Part shown: positions 1-8,846 of the stretch, in pieces | How the letters are laid out: every line of letters starts with the position of its first letter | How positions within the stretch are numbered: position 1 is the first letter of the stretch | From: Lachnospiraceae bacterium | GTDB lineage: Bacteria; Bacillota; Clostridia; Lachnospirales; Lachnospiraceae | NCBI GenBank assembly: GCA_024690885.1 | Contig: JAILOI010000035.1 | Location: 1 to 42,878, forward strand | Reading direction: 5' to 3' | DNA: 42,878 nucleotides | The notes under the pieces: model-generated | Database searches by the model: none | The model's input: the letters and a program-made list of their open reading frames with translations, nothing else | What the model was told of the DNA's origin: nothing | Made by a program: the position numbers and the translations under genes

Positions 1-2
1 CG

Positions 3-245
3 GAATGGAACAGCGCCGAACACATCGCAAGTGCCGGCGATTCCTATAACTACGTGTTGGCATTAGACTACAACAGTGCCTGCGTTCCGGGTGCCGGATC
101 TGCCATGTTCCTACACTGCTATGCCGGCATTCCATCCCAGGGATGCATTACCATTCCGCAGGAGTATATGGTGCAACTCTTACAGAACATCTCTTCCGAT
201 TGTGCCATCATCATCGACACGGAAGAGAATCTATCGAATTATTAA
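3..245 (+). CDS. L,D-transpeptidase-like (YkuD-type) protein, C-terminal fragment
   Basis: Only the last 80 codons are present; the reading frame is open from base 3 to a TAA at 243-245, so the gene begins left of the window. The fragment carries FLHCYAGIPSQGCITIP, which matches the catalytic end of the YkuD L,D-transpeptidase fold: a conserved His, then Ser-x-Gly-Cys with the nucleophilic cysteine. Members of this family act outside the membrane, making 3-3 peptidoglycan cross-links or attaching peptides to the wall. Signal peptide and accessory domains cannot be seen. Its stop codon overlaps that of the convergent HD-domain gene in the tetranucleotide TTAA. The family assignment is fairly safe; the exact substrate is unknown, and some YkuD relatives of this short-loop type are only annotated as hypothetical. 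Confidence 0.7.
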   Translation, partial: EWNSAEHIASAGDSYNYVLALDYNSACVPGAGSAMFLHCYAGIPSQGCITIPQEYMVQLLQNISSDCAIIIDTEENLSNY

Positions 246-1021
246 GCTTCTTTCATATATGCGGTCACTTCTCCTTCCATCCACTCCAGCTTTGCCTGGG
301 TGTCCGGATTGTCAGAAGTGACATGCATCAGCTTGTCCAGATATCCCTGGTCACGCACGATGGCCACACTTCTCGGATATACCAATTCAAACAACAAACA
401 AATATGTCCCACCACGTTATCGATGGTGGTCTTCTTCAATGAACGAAGTACCGCATGTCGCTCCTCTACGCAAGCCAACACTTCCGGTGTAATGGCGCAA
501 GTCCGCAAATCTTCTGTGGTGCAATTGTAGATATCTTCTAAGTCAAACTCCACATTCACCCGGAAAATATCAATCTTGTCCGCATCTCGCAGGATGTTGC
601 AATACATGGTTGTACGCTCATCCAAATCCTTTGGGATCCGATAAGCACTGTGGTTACGGACTGCAATTTCAATCAAGCGATCCTCGCTCTCGTCCAAGAC
701 AAAAGAACGAATCATGGCCGTCTCTCCGGCTCTTCCGAATAACAAATCCGCACCGAATCCAGCATGGTCAATGGAATCTGCATCCTTGAAGGTTCCATAG
801 CGACGTAGCTGCTCGAATCGTCCAATATCATGAAGCATCCCAAGCAACCATGCCAAATCCCGGTCCTCTCCGGAGAGTCCGATACTACAGGCAATCTCAT
901 CACACAACGCCGCCACACGGAAGGTATGCTCGTACTTCAAGCGAATCTTCGCATCCTCCTTGTCATAGGCATCCGTATATATTTCAAACATCCGTAACAC
1001 TTGTTCTCTGTCAATTTTCAT
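242..1021 (-). CDS. HD-domain phosphohydrolase, 259 aa
   Basis: This is a small soluble HD-superfamily protein, expected to be a metal-dependent phosphohydrolase acting on a nucleotide or similar phosphoester. Visible metal-site residues are His32, the His64-Asp65 pair in MLHDIGRFE, His124 in VRNHSAY and Asp146/Asp148 in RDADKID, in the usual HD order. No membrane segment or partner domain is present. Start is ATG with a modest AGGACC upstream. It is convergent with the L,D-transpeptidase-like gene, sharing TTAA for both stops, and divergent from the double-HTH gene; the intergenic region between the two divergent starts is only 90 bases. The substrate cannot be told from sequence. Confidence 0.75.
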   Translation of the reverse strand: MKIDREQVLRMFEIYTDAYDKEDAKIRLKYEHTFRVAALCDEIACSIGLSGEDRDLAWLLGMLHDIGRFEQLRRYGTFKDADSIDHAGFGADLLFGRAGETAMIRSFVLDESEDRLIEIAVRNHSAYRIPKDLDERTTMYCNILRDADKIDIFRVNVEFDLEDIYNCTTEDLRTCAITPEVLACVEERHAVLRSLKKTTIDNVVGHICLLFELVYPRSVAIVRDQGYLDKLMHVTSDNPDTQAKLEWMEGEVTAYMKEA

Positions 1022-1111
1022 AAAAAAGGTCCTCGCTTTTTGTCATGTCGTTTCCGTCAAATCCATTATAATTAGAGGTAGCACTTCGTTTTTCTGTAGA
1101 AAGGGGTTTTT

Positions 1112-2944
1112 ATGGAATTTTCGGAATTACTCAAATCCTATATGAAGGAATTACATATGACGGCCAAGGAACTCTCGGAAGTCACCAAGCTCTCACCGTC
1201 TGTGATTAGTCGCTATCGTAGCGGAGAACGGCTTCCTGCCGTCGATAGTCCACAATTAGATGCCATCGTGCGCGCCCTCGGCAAGAAAGCCAAGGCAATG
1301 GAGCATCCAACCCTAGGCAAAAAGGCCATCCGTGCTGCGTTTTCGGAGGCGATTGCCGCCAAGGATGATACCAACCGGCAGCTCGGTCCCAATTTATCCG
1401 CTCTGATGGATGCCTTAGGAACAACTCAGGCTGCCATGGCACGAGGTTGCGGCTATGATTCTTCTCAGCTGTCTCGTATTCGCAAGGGGCAACGCCACCC
1501 GGCTGATCCCAAGCACTTCGTGGATGCCGTCGCGACTTATGTCTCTACTAACTATACCACATCCGAAGACTTGGACAAGCTACGCGTGCTTCTACAGGCG
1601 CCTGACCTATCCACGTCCAATCAGGTAAAAACTGCAATTATCCACTATCTGGATGGCCCATCCACCGCACCGCAGCCGGCACCACAGAAACCTGCGCCGA
1701 AGAAGGCTTCTATCAAAAAGGCCGCGGCGAAGAAAACTACACCAAAGAAAACAGCCACCACATTTCTTCCTCCACAGGAGGAGCAGGATTTAAAGCAACT
1801 TCTGGAACTGATGGATGTCTTCCATCTCCAGCAATATCTGCGCCGCTTATCCAAGGAGCGCAGCTGTCAAAAAGTGGTAACGAAATTGACGGACCGCATG
1901 ACTTCCACCTATCGAAATCTTGCGGAAACCAGACAGGGCTTAATCTACTTCCTGCAAGAAGTCGCCAAAGAAACCCTGCCCGGACCGCTGTATTGGGAAG
2001 ATGATTTGACCGGTGGTTTGATGGCACTTTCCGGAACCCAGAAGGTTTCCCTTTTTGCTGCAATCATCCGCCTGTTACAGGCGGACCATACCCTATGTAT
2101 TGCGCAACCCATTACACCAAATGTGAATGCAGTTCTTAGTTCCATTGAGCAGTGGTTACCAATCTACATGATTGGCAATATGCGCAGTTACCGCGTGACA
2201 CCGGGTGCAAAAGAAGATTATCGCAACCTCTCGATTTTTACCGAGGAGCATATTCTCTACGGTACATCGGTTTCCACCAAAAGCAACGAATCCATCGCTT
2301 ATCGCAAGCATGGTGCTACGGAAATCTCCTATGCCATGGAGGAATTCCAGAAATTGATCCGAAGCGGTCAACCGCTGATGACAGTCTATCGCAAGCATCA
2401 GCGTGTGGATTTTCACCGTTACTTGTTGGAATACGCTTCATCTGATCGCAATGCCATCACCTATCACAACACCCTGCCGCTGGCTACCATGGATTCCGAA
2501 TTGTTGGAGTCTATCCTCGCCTCCAATCGGGTAGAGGAGAGTGATTGTGATCGTATTCGAAACTACCATAAATTTCTGCAAAACCAGTTGCGGAATATGG
2601 AAGGGACCTCCAAAATCACCGAAATTATTCCGGCGGTTTCCGAAGACTACTTCCGGTCCCATCCGCTGACCCTCGACCTTTCCGGGCTGTTTCTGGGGGC
2701 TGCCGTCTTCTATTCCTATGAGGAGTATCAGGCCCATCTGGAAGCAACGCGTGCATATGCTGCCAATCATAAGCATGTGACGCTGGTAGAACAGGAAGAC
2801 CTTCACTACCATCACTTGACCATCACCTGTAAGAAGGGACAGCCGGTGATTGTTACCAAGGATGCTTCTCCGGCCGTACAGTTTGTCATCAGTGATCCAC
2901 TGATGGTGAATCTCATCACTCAGCATCTAAAACATATGGCATAA
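1112..2944 (+). CDS. Large protein with two predicted N-terminal HTH domains and a Lys/Ala/Pro-rich linker, 610 aa
   Basis: Residues about 5-58 read as an XRE-like helix-turn-helix (MTAKELSEVTKLSPSVISRY). A second HTH-like segment lies at about 93-147 (TTQAAMARGCGYDSSQLSRI). Residues 183-220 form a low-complexity linker rich in Lys, Ala, Pro and Thr, similar in composition to histone H1 or HU-tail segments. The remaining 390 residues (about 222-610) are mixed alpha/beta with no family I recognise, no membrane segment and no evident catalytic motif. The start ATG has GAAAGGGG about eight bases upstream. A TATAAT lies at 1067-1072 without a good -35. The gene is monocistronic and ends at a strong hairpin shared with the convergent chemotaxis gene. 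It is probably a DNA-binding regulator, but its ligand and targets are unknown. Confidence 0.7.
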   Translation: MEFSELLKSYMKELHMTAKELSEVTKLSPSVISRYRSGERLPAVDSPQLDAIVRALGKKAKAMEHPTLGKKAIRAAFSEAIAAKDDTNRQLGPNLSALMDALGTTQAAMARGCGYDSSQLSRIRKGQRHPADPKHFVDAVATYVSTNYTTSEDLDKLRVLLQAPDLSTSNQVKTAIIHYLDGPSTAPQPAPQKPAPKKASIKKAAAKKTTPKKTATTFLPPQEEQDLKQLLELMDVFHLQQYLRRLSKERSCQKVVTKLTDRMTSTYRNLAETRQGLIYFLQEVAKETLPGPLYWEDDLTGGLMALSGTQKVSLFAAIIRLLQADHTLCIAQPITPNVNAVLSSIEQWLPIYMIGNMRSYRVTPGAKEDYRNLSIFTEEHILYGTSVSTKSNESIAYRKHGATEISYAMEEFQKLIRSGQPLMTVYRKHQRVDFHRYLLEYASSDRNAITYHNTLPLATMDSELLESILASNRVEESDCDRIRNYHKFLQNQLRNMEGTSKITEIIPAVSEDYFRSHPLTLDLSGLFLGAAVFYSYEEYQAHLEATRAYAANHKHVTLVEQEDLHYHHLTITCKKGQPVIVTKDASPAVQFVISDPLMVNLITQHLKHMA

Positions 2945-2946
2945 AA

Positions 2947-2979
2947 AAATCCTCCGACGAAAACTTCGCCGGAGGATTT
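2947..2979. terminator. Bidirectional terminator between double-HTH gene and chemotaxis receptor
   Basis: A 15-base-pair stem with one internal mismatch (2947-2961 with 2965-2979, three-base loop) sits between two convergent stop codons. The outer A/T pairs supply a U-rich tail in both directions, so it can end both transcripts. Confidence 0.85.
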
Positions 2980-2990
2980 CTATATGCGTC

Positions 2991-4700
2991 TTATCCTCGA
3001 ATCTGGAACTGATTAATTAAGTTATTCAAATTATTGGACTGCTCCGAAAGCTCCATGGATACGGCACTAGACTCCTGAGCCGTTGCCGTATTGTTCTGGA
3101 TGACATCGGAAATCTGCTCCAATCCGGAATTGATTTCATTCATGCTGCGAGCCTGGTGCTCTGCAATGGTTCCGGTTTCATTGATGATTGCCACAACCTC
3201 ATCCACCGATTCCTGTACGCGCTGCAGTGCTTCCTGGGTTGCCATTACCACGGCATTACCATTGGCGATTTCATGCAACGCATCGTTGACCAAATCCTGG
3301 GTACTTTGTACCGCGTTGGAACTCTCGTTGGCCAAATTGGAAATCTCCTCTGCAACCACTGCAAATCCACGTCCGGCCTCGCCTGCTCTGGCAGCCTCGA
3401 TGGATGCATTCAACGACAACAGCTGTGTCTGGGAAGAAATACTCTGGATGGTCTGGCTAATCTGTTCGATTTCCTTGGATGCCTGGGTAATGCGTTCCAT
3501 CGCCGCCGTTACATCATTCATACGTTCCGAACCTTCCGTAACATTACGTCCAACCTCCTGTACCATATCAGCACCATGCTTGGCGGACTCTGCCATACGG
3601 GTGGTCTGCTCGGTTACCGTCTGAACGGATGCAGTCAACTGCTCAATGGCTGCCGCCTGATCCGTTGCACCCTCTGCCAATCCGGCTGCTCCATCGTGCA
3701 TATTGTCTGCACCCTGGGATACCATTCCGGAGGATTCCTTGACCTGCTGCAAGGTATCCGACAGTTTGTTTACGATATTATCGATGGCATCGCGCAACTG
3801 GATGTAATCACCACAGTAGACCTCCGGATTCTGACTGCCTTCCGTGAAATCTCCGGAAGACACCCGATCCAAGGTATTGGACAAATCCTCGATAACCTGC
3901 TCACTGATGCTGGTGGAGCGGTCCAAATCCTTAGCCAACTCACCCAATTCATCACTGGAGGTGTAGTCGATAACGATATGGGTATTGCCTTCTGCCATGC
4001 TTTTTGCAGCTGCCGTAATTTCATTGACCGGCTTGCTGATTGCCGTAGTCAGTTTCTTCTCCACGTCGATAATGTATCGCGCCAATGCAATGATGGAAAG
4101 TACCGTAACCACAACACCCACGCCAACAATCAACAGGATGGCATGATAGAGGGTTGCACCCATCGTCGTGGTCTCAGAGGATACCACCTTCAGATCTCCA
4201 GCAACCACATCAATGGACGGATATAATACATCATTGAAATAGGTAAAAATTGTTGCATCATCTTCACCGGATGCAAACAATCCCTCCAGCTGTTTGCCAT
4301 TGGCCTCTACCGCGGCCAGATGCGTTTCCACATCTTTCATGCTGACCGAGCCGGAATATAATTTCTCTAGTTCATTCAAATTGGCAGCAAAATCAGCGTA
4401 CTTCGATGACGCCTTCTCCAGCTGCTCCTGTCGTACCTCATCTGTTGTGGCAGATAGCGCCCACAGATAGGCCTTAGACAGAGCCTGAATGTCGATACGA
4501 ATTTCTCCCTGAATTCGCTGTTGTTGGTAGAGCACATTGTAGGTCCGATGAATTCCGAAAATCGCTGCACACAAGGTAATGGTCAATGCAACCACAGCGA
4601 TACCGGCCAAAGCGATGATTTTACGGAAAGCCACCTTAAACTTGTCTTGAAACTTCAGGTCATGAATCTGTGCTTCGTTGAGTTGAAATAATTTCCCCAT
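2991..4700 (-). CDS. Methyl-accepting chemotaxis protein, 569 aa
   Basis: This is a transmembrane chemoreceptor feeding the CheA/CheW pathway. From the chosen start, a cytoplasmic N-terminal tail is followed by TM1 at about 28-49, a periplasm-facing helical ligand domain at about 50-184 that resembles a four-helix-bundle sensor, TM2 at 185-208, a HAMP segment at about 211-262, and a long coiled-coil signalling domain. The signature hairpin reads LNASIEAARAGEAGRGFAVV. The start ATG at 4698-4700 is preferred over an upstream ATG at 4733 because AAGGAG lies nine bases before it and nothing lies before the other. A TATAAT is present at 4739-4744. The ligand is unknown. The yvyF-type flagellar gene at 36 kb agrees with motility. 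Confidence 0.95.
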   Translation of the reverse strand: MGKLFQLNEAQIHDLKFQDKFKVAFRKIIALAGIAVVALTITLCAAIFGIHRTYNVLYQQQRIQGEIRIDIQALSKAYLWALSATTDEVRQEQLEKASSKYADFAANLNELEKLYSGSVSMKDVETHLAAVEANGKQLEGLFASGEDDATIFTYFNDVLYPSIDVVAGDLKVVSSETTTMGATLYHAILLIVGVGVVVTVLSIIALARYIIDVEKKLTTAISKPVNEITAAAKSMAEGNTHIVIDYTSSDELGELAKDLDRSTSISEQVIEDLSNTLDRVSSGDFTEGSQNPEVYCGDYIQLRDAIDNIVNKLSDTLQQVKESSGMVSQGADNMHDGAAGLAEGATDQAAAIEQLTASVQTVTEQTTRMAESAKHGADMVQEVGRNVTEGSERMNDVTAAMERITQASKEIEQISQTIQSISSQTQLLSLNASIEAARAGEAGRGFAVVAEEISNLANESSNAVQSTQDLVNDALHEIANGNAVVMATQEALQRVQESVDEVVAIINETGTIAEHQARSMNEINSGLEQISDVIQNNTATAQESSAVSMELSEQSNNLNNLINQFQIRG

Positions 4701-4773
4701 ACATCTACTCTCCTTTATTGAATTTTCTAGCAACTCTTATTATAACACGCTATTGTATGATGTTCTATCGGAA

Positions 4774-6777
4774 TTATCTCTTTTTGTTTGAAATATGTTT
4801 GGTAAACCAGCCGGTGATTTCATCCAGTCGGCGGATCCGATGTTTCGGCTTTCCGGAGCGTGACAGTTCATGATTTTCGCCCTTGAATACAATCAGTCTC
4901 GTATCTATTCCCCGCGCAGCCAACGCCTGCATCATCTGCATACCTTCCGGCAATGGACAACGATAATCCTCATCACTATGCAAGAACAGGGTCGGTGTCT
5001 TCACACAATCGGCATACTTCAATGGAGAGTGCTCCCACAAAATCTCATGATTCTTGTCACCGAAAGTATTCTTCGCGCCACACTGATCCGGTCCAAAATA
5101 CTCTCCGATATCCGAAATATAGGAGAAGGAAATCCAGTTGCTGATGGAACGCTGGGACGCACATGCACAGAAGCGATCCGTATGGCCGATGATCCAGTTG
5201 GTCATAAAGCCACCGTAGCTTCCACCGGTCTCACAAATCTTCTTGGTATCGATGTTTGGATAGGCCGCTAATACTGCATCGGTAAAGTCCATCAAATTCG
5301 TAAAATCTGTTCCGCCGTAATCTCCACGAATGTCTGCAAACGCATCGCCGCGTCCATCGGAACCCTTGATATTGGTGAAGAACACTATAAATCCCTGGGC
5401 TACCCAATACTGCATCTCATGGAAAAAGGTCTCTCCGTACGCGCAACGTGGGCCACCATGGACATCCAAAATCGCCGGATACTTCTTCTTCGGATTATAA
5501 TCTTCCGGCAACAGTACCCATCCTCTCAAGTCCAAACCGCAGGAGGTATAATCCAGGCGATTTGGTTTTGCAATATAGCGTCCCTCCAGAGCCTTCTCAT
5601 TCAAGGTGGTGATTTGCTTCATACCCTGGCCGGCCCGATCCATCACATATACCTCTGCCACGTGGTTCCAATCCTGGTATACCACGGCAATTTCCTTGTC
5701 ACTGGCATCCATGGAACAGAGCATACCGTCCTGTTCCCAGATGGTCTTCTTCGCAAGCTTTCCGCGATTACTTGTAAAAGAGAAGATGGCATTGTGGTCT
5801 CGAATGGTTGCGAACGTAAGGTATTCCTTGCCGTCACAATACATGGCTCCGCCACCCTCTGCAGTATCTCCAATAACACTGGAGTAGAGCGACACTTCCG
5901 GCGTATACACCTTGGTCAATGCGCCATCCTCCAATCGGAAGATATCACTGGTCTGATTCACGCCATAGGTCTTCATGTCGGATGCCTGGCAATACAGCTT
6001 TCCACCCAGCTCAAAAAATCCACCGATGCCATGGTCTTCCTTGCGATACAAGGTTTCGATTTTCTCTGTCTTGGCATCATAAACATACGCCTTGCTATAG
6101 AGGCTCTGATGCTTGCGGAAGGTATTTCCGGAGAAATATACCCGTTTTCCTTCCAGGCGAAGTCCGCCTGCATCGAAGTTTGGCGCAGTCAAACGCTTGA
6201 CCTTGGCCTTGCCCTCATCCGTAATTTCTACGGTAAACACAGCCGTACGCTCTCCATCGGTATATCCCTGGCCGTTAAACCAGTATGGCAAATCCTCTAC
6301 CACATGGTAATCTTCTTCGGCCTTCTTCTCCTCGGCTTTCTTTTTCCGAGTCTCCTCATCATCCTTGTACGCGTCCGGATCGTCTACCCGAATTCCTCCG
6401 GTGGTCACATAATGGGTGTCATCTATCTGAACCCACTGTCCCAAACCATATGGCAGTGTCACCCATGGTGCTGCCTCGCCGCCGCGGACATCCAACAAAT
6501 ATAAATCTGTGGTTCCCGGCTTGGTCTCCTTGGTATTTCTTCGCAGAATTAACGTATGTGCATCCTTCCAATCCACGATGGAAGCATCGATGCTCCAGGT
6601 CACCTGCTTGGCCTCTCCATCCTGTGCCAACCATACATCGCTGTGATATTCGTTTTTCTCTAAATCAGCCCGTTTTACCTGAAACGCCAGATAGGTTCCG
6701 TCCGGACTGTATTTCAATCCGCCCGGTGTCCGATACAGCGCCAAATCATCCCGCTGGATTTTCTTTAACTTTGTCAT
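4774..6777 (-). CDS. S9 family serine peptidase (prolyl oligopeptidase / acylaminoacyl-peptidase type), 667 aa
   Basis: The protein has a beta-propeller-like N-terminal half (about 1-400) with repeated strand-rich segments and an alpha/beta-hydrolase C-terminal half (about 410-667). The catalytic triad can be read as Ser520 in GGSYGGF, Asp604 in LHSDEDYRCP and His636 in GENHEL. A charged stretch at 137-156 (many Lys and Glu) interrupts the propeller. No signal peptide is present, so it should act in the cytoplasm on short peptides, as is usual for this family. Start is ATG with AAAGGG upstream; a TATAAT lies at 6820-6825 on the minus strand. It is followed by the chemotaxis gene after only about 70 bases but that gene has its own candidate -10, so co-transcription is uncertain. 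Confidence 0.93.
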   Translation of the reverse strand: MTKLKKIQRDDLALYRTPGGLKYSPDGTYLAFQVKRADLEKNEYHSDVWLAQDGEAKQVTWSIDASIVDWKDAHTLILRRNTKETKPGTTDLYLLDVRGGEAAPWVTLPYGLGQWVQIDDTHYVTTGGIRVDDPDAYKDDEETRKKKAEEKKAEEDYHVVEDLPYWFNGQGYTDGERTAVFTVEITDEGKAKVKRLTAPNFDAGGLRLEGKRVYFSGNTFRKHQSLYSKAYVYDAKTEKIETLYRKEDHGIGGFFELGGKLYCQASDMKTYGVNQTSDIFRLEDGALTKVYTPEVSLYSSVIGDTAEGGGAMYCDGKEYLTFATIRDHNAIFSFTSNRGKLAKKTIWEQDGMLCSMDASDKEIAVVYQDWNHVAEVYVMDRAGQGMKQITTLNEKALEGRYIAKPNRLDYTSCGLDLRGWVLLPEDYNPKKKYPAILDVHGGPRCAYGETFFHEMQYWVAQGFIVFFTNIKGSDGRGDAFADIRGDYGGTDFTNLMDFTDAVLAAYPNIDTKKICETGGSYGGFMTNWIIGHTDRFCACASQRSISNWISFSYISDIGEYFGPDQCGAKNTFGDKNHEILWEHSPLKYADCVKTPTLFLHSDEDYRCPLPEGMQMMQALAARGIDTRLIVFKGENHELSRSGKPKHRIRRLDEITGWFTKHISNKKR

Positions 6778-6852
6778 AATGTATCCCTTTCTTTTTTACG
6801 ATTCTAGACTATATATCCCATTATAGCTTTTTTACAATCCATTGGAAGATGC

Positions 6853-6888
6853 AAAAAGCTGCCTGTCACAATATGTAACAAGCAGCTT
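6853..6888 (-). terminator. Terminator of the starch operon
   Basis: Arms 6856-6866 and 6878-6888 (core GCTGC/GCAGC, one G-U pair) are followed on the minus strand by a run of five T. It lies 54 bases past the secreted amylase stop and closes the six-gene operon. Confidence 0.85.
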
Positions 6889-6942
6889 ATTTGTTCTTTT
6901 AACGATGCCGTTTCCTACATCGCAAAAGGAGAGGGATAAATA

Positions 6943-8844
6943 CTAAAAATTAGGATAAATATCTACTGTACTTCCACCAACGACTGTAAAGTTTTGACCA
7001 CTCGACCAGCTTGTATCATTGATTAACGGCTTGAATTCAAACGTCTCACCCTCATCATATCGCTCAATCTCATATACCCACTCATCCGGTCCAACATTCA
7101 ACATCGGCTTTCCGCTATCCCAGGTAAGAGGATAATTTCCGCCTCTTAAATACATTGTATTTCCAAGGCCGGTATCATAATGTACACGAATTGTAGTTAC
7201 TGTTTTTTCCGGGCCAGAGTAATCTTCTGTCACGCCGGTTGTAAATACATATGCCGTCTTTGCAGGCATTTCCAAAGTAATTTCTTTTCCGGTTGTTGTT
7301 CCGGTAGCAACCTGAACATTCTCGGAAGTATTCAAAAGGTTTGTTAATTCTGTTCCGACAGAAATAGAACTCTCAGCGCGAAGCGGAATCGTCCTTGTAA
7401 GATTCTGTACATCGTTATTAATCACTACAATTACTTCTTCTCCGGTAGCGTCGTCTCGTCTAGAGAATGCATACACATTATCTTCCACCCACATCTCACG
7501 TTGTGTTCCAGACTGCAGACACGTATATTCCTTTCGCAATTCTGCTAATCGCTGAATATACTTATAAATATTTCCGTCCTCTGAGAATCCAGGCATCACC
7601 TCTCTATTTTCCTTATTAGCAATTCCTGCCCACTCTGTCGGAGTTCCACCGCCATAGCATTCCTGCTCTGTTCCATAATATACATCCGGTATGCCACGAA
7701 CCGTGAACATAAATGTTAACGCTAATCTTAGTTTCTGGTAATTATCATCTGCAAGGCATAAAAAGCGATCTCTATCATGATTATCAATGAAATTTACCAA
7801 ATGATTAACATCATTGTACTTATAATCTTGATCAAAAATGTCTTTTACATTATAGAAGCTTGCATCATGCGCAAACACTTCACGTGACTGGAAGAATAAT
7901 GGAAAATCCAATACTCCCCACTCATAATTCTGAAAATCACTAACATAATCAACATCACCGACAAAAATCTCACCAAAAGACGGAACCCCCAATTCTTGCT
8001 CGAACTCCGCCAAGAAGTTTTTGTCGATGGATCTTGCAGCATCTACTCTAACTCCATCTGCTCCTGTATCTTGAATCCATGTCTTATAAGCATTAATCAT
8101 CGCATTTCTTGCATCCGGATTATCTGTGTTAATATCATCTAATCCGCCCAAATCGTAATTTACCACTTGATTCTCATCGTTCCAATCAGTGATATCGCCA
8201 TAATGATGAAACCAATCAGGGTTGTTGAATGGTGCTGCCGGTTGATAGTCCTCACTATCATAGGTACTTGAACCAGATGCAAAATAATCTGCTGTATGAT
8301 TTGGTACTACATCAATAATTACCTTCAGTCCCTTTTCATGTGCAGTATCCACCAAATTAATCAAATCCTGCTTCGTTCCAAAGTGTGGATCTGCCGAATT
8401 ATAATCATGGGTAAAATAGCCATGATAACCAGATTCTTCTCCATCTCTACTCAATGTTTCATTTTCAGATACCGGTGAAATCCAAATAGCCGTGACTCCT
8501 AAATCCTTAATGTAATCTAACTTCTGAGTAAGTCCAACCCAGTCGCCACCCTGGGTATACTTTAACTCGCCCGGACGATACTCGACTCCTAAGGTACCAT
8601 TATTGGTTGGATCCCCATCATAAAACCGGTCTGTAAGGACCATATATATAATGTCACTTTCATCAAGAACACTGCTAGAAGAAGCGTGTACTTCGGAAGC
8701 TACACGACTTACAGCATCCTCCTCACTAACATTTTCTGTTGCAAATACAACAGGCGGCTGATACACCACACCACCAATCGACAAAGTTGCAGCTACAACA
8801 AGTGTTGTAAAACGCTTTATATTCTTTTTTATTTTTCTATTCAT
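6943..8844 (-). CDS. Secreted GH13 alpha-amylase with C-terminal starch-binding-like domain, 633 aa
   Basis: An extracellular GH13 glycosidase that should cut starch or other alpha-1,4-glucans into dextrins for the adjacent transporter. A Sec signal peptide is seen (basic N-terminus, hydrophobic 12-26, Ala-type cleavage near VFA at 34-36); no lipobox or sortase motif follows. The TIM-barrel regions are clear: DVVPNHT at 178-184, GVRVDAAR with nucleophile Asp268, FGEIFVGD with acid/base Glu292, and NFIDNHD with Asp357. The last 90 residues (about 540-633) form a beta-rich domain with conserved Trp and Tyr (VHYDTG, WDSGKP, FKPL) like starch-binding CBMs. ATG follows AAAGGA and starts two bases after the preceding permease stop. 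It is the last gene of the operon. Confidence 0.93.
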   Translation of the reverse strand: MNRKIKKNIKRFTTLVVAATLSIGGVVYQPPVVFATENVSEEDAVSRVASEVHASSSSVLDESDIIYMVLTDRFYDGDPTNNGTLGVEYRPGELKYTQGGDWVGLTQKLDYIKDLGVTAIWISPVSENETLSRDGEESGYHGYFTHDYNSADPHFGTKQDLINLVDTAHEKGLKVIIDVVPNHTADYFASGSSTYDSEDYQPAAPFNNPDWFHHYGDITDWNDENQVVNYDLGGLDDINTDNPDARNAMINAYKTWIQDTGADGVRVDAARSIDKNFLAEFEQELGVPSFGEIFVGDVDYVSDFQNYEWGVLDFPLFFQSREVFAHDASFYNVKDIFDQDYKYNDVNHLVNFIDNHDRDRFLCLADDNYQKLRLALTFMFTVRGIPDVYYGTEQECYGGGTPTEWAGIANKENREVMPGFSEDGNIYKYIQRLAELRKEYTCLQSGTQREMWVEDNVYAFSRRDDATGEEVIVVINNDVQNLTRTIPLRAESSISVGTELTNLLNTSENVQVATGTTTGKEITLEMPAKTAYVFTTGVTEDYSGPEKTVTTIRVHYDTGLGNTMYLRGGNYPLTWDSGKPMLNVGPDEWVYEIERYDEGETFEFKPLINDTSWSSGQNFTVVGGSTVDIYPNF

Positions 8845-8846
8845 TT

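Noticed and set aside
1065-1072. Shared -10 (ATTATAAT) for divergent transcription of the HD-domain and double-HTH genes
   Set aside because: TATAAT reads on both strands, but neither side has a convincing -35 at 16-18 bases, so I do not list a promoter.
3156-4226. Long plus-strand open frame of 356 codons opposite the chemotaxis receptor gene
   Set aside because: It is the antisense shadow of a clear MCP gene, is rich in Cys/His/Gly as such shadows are, and has no ribosome site.
5419-6504. Plus-strand open frame of 361 codons opposite the S9 peptidase gene
   Set aside because: It mirrors the codons of the peptidase on the other strand and shows no domain or start signal.
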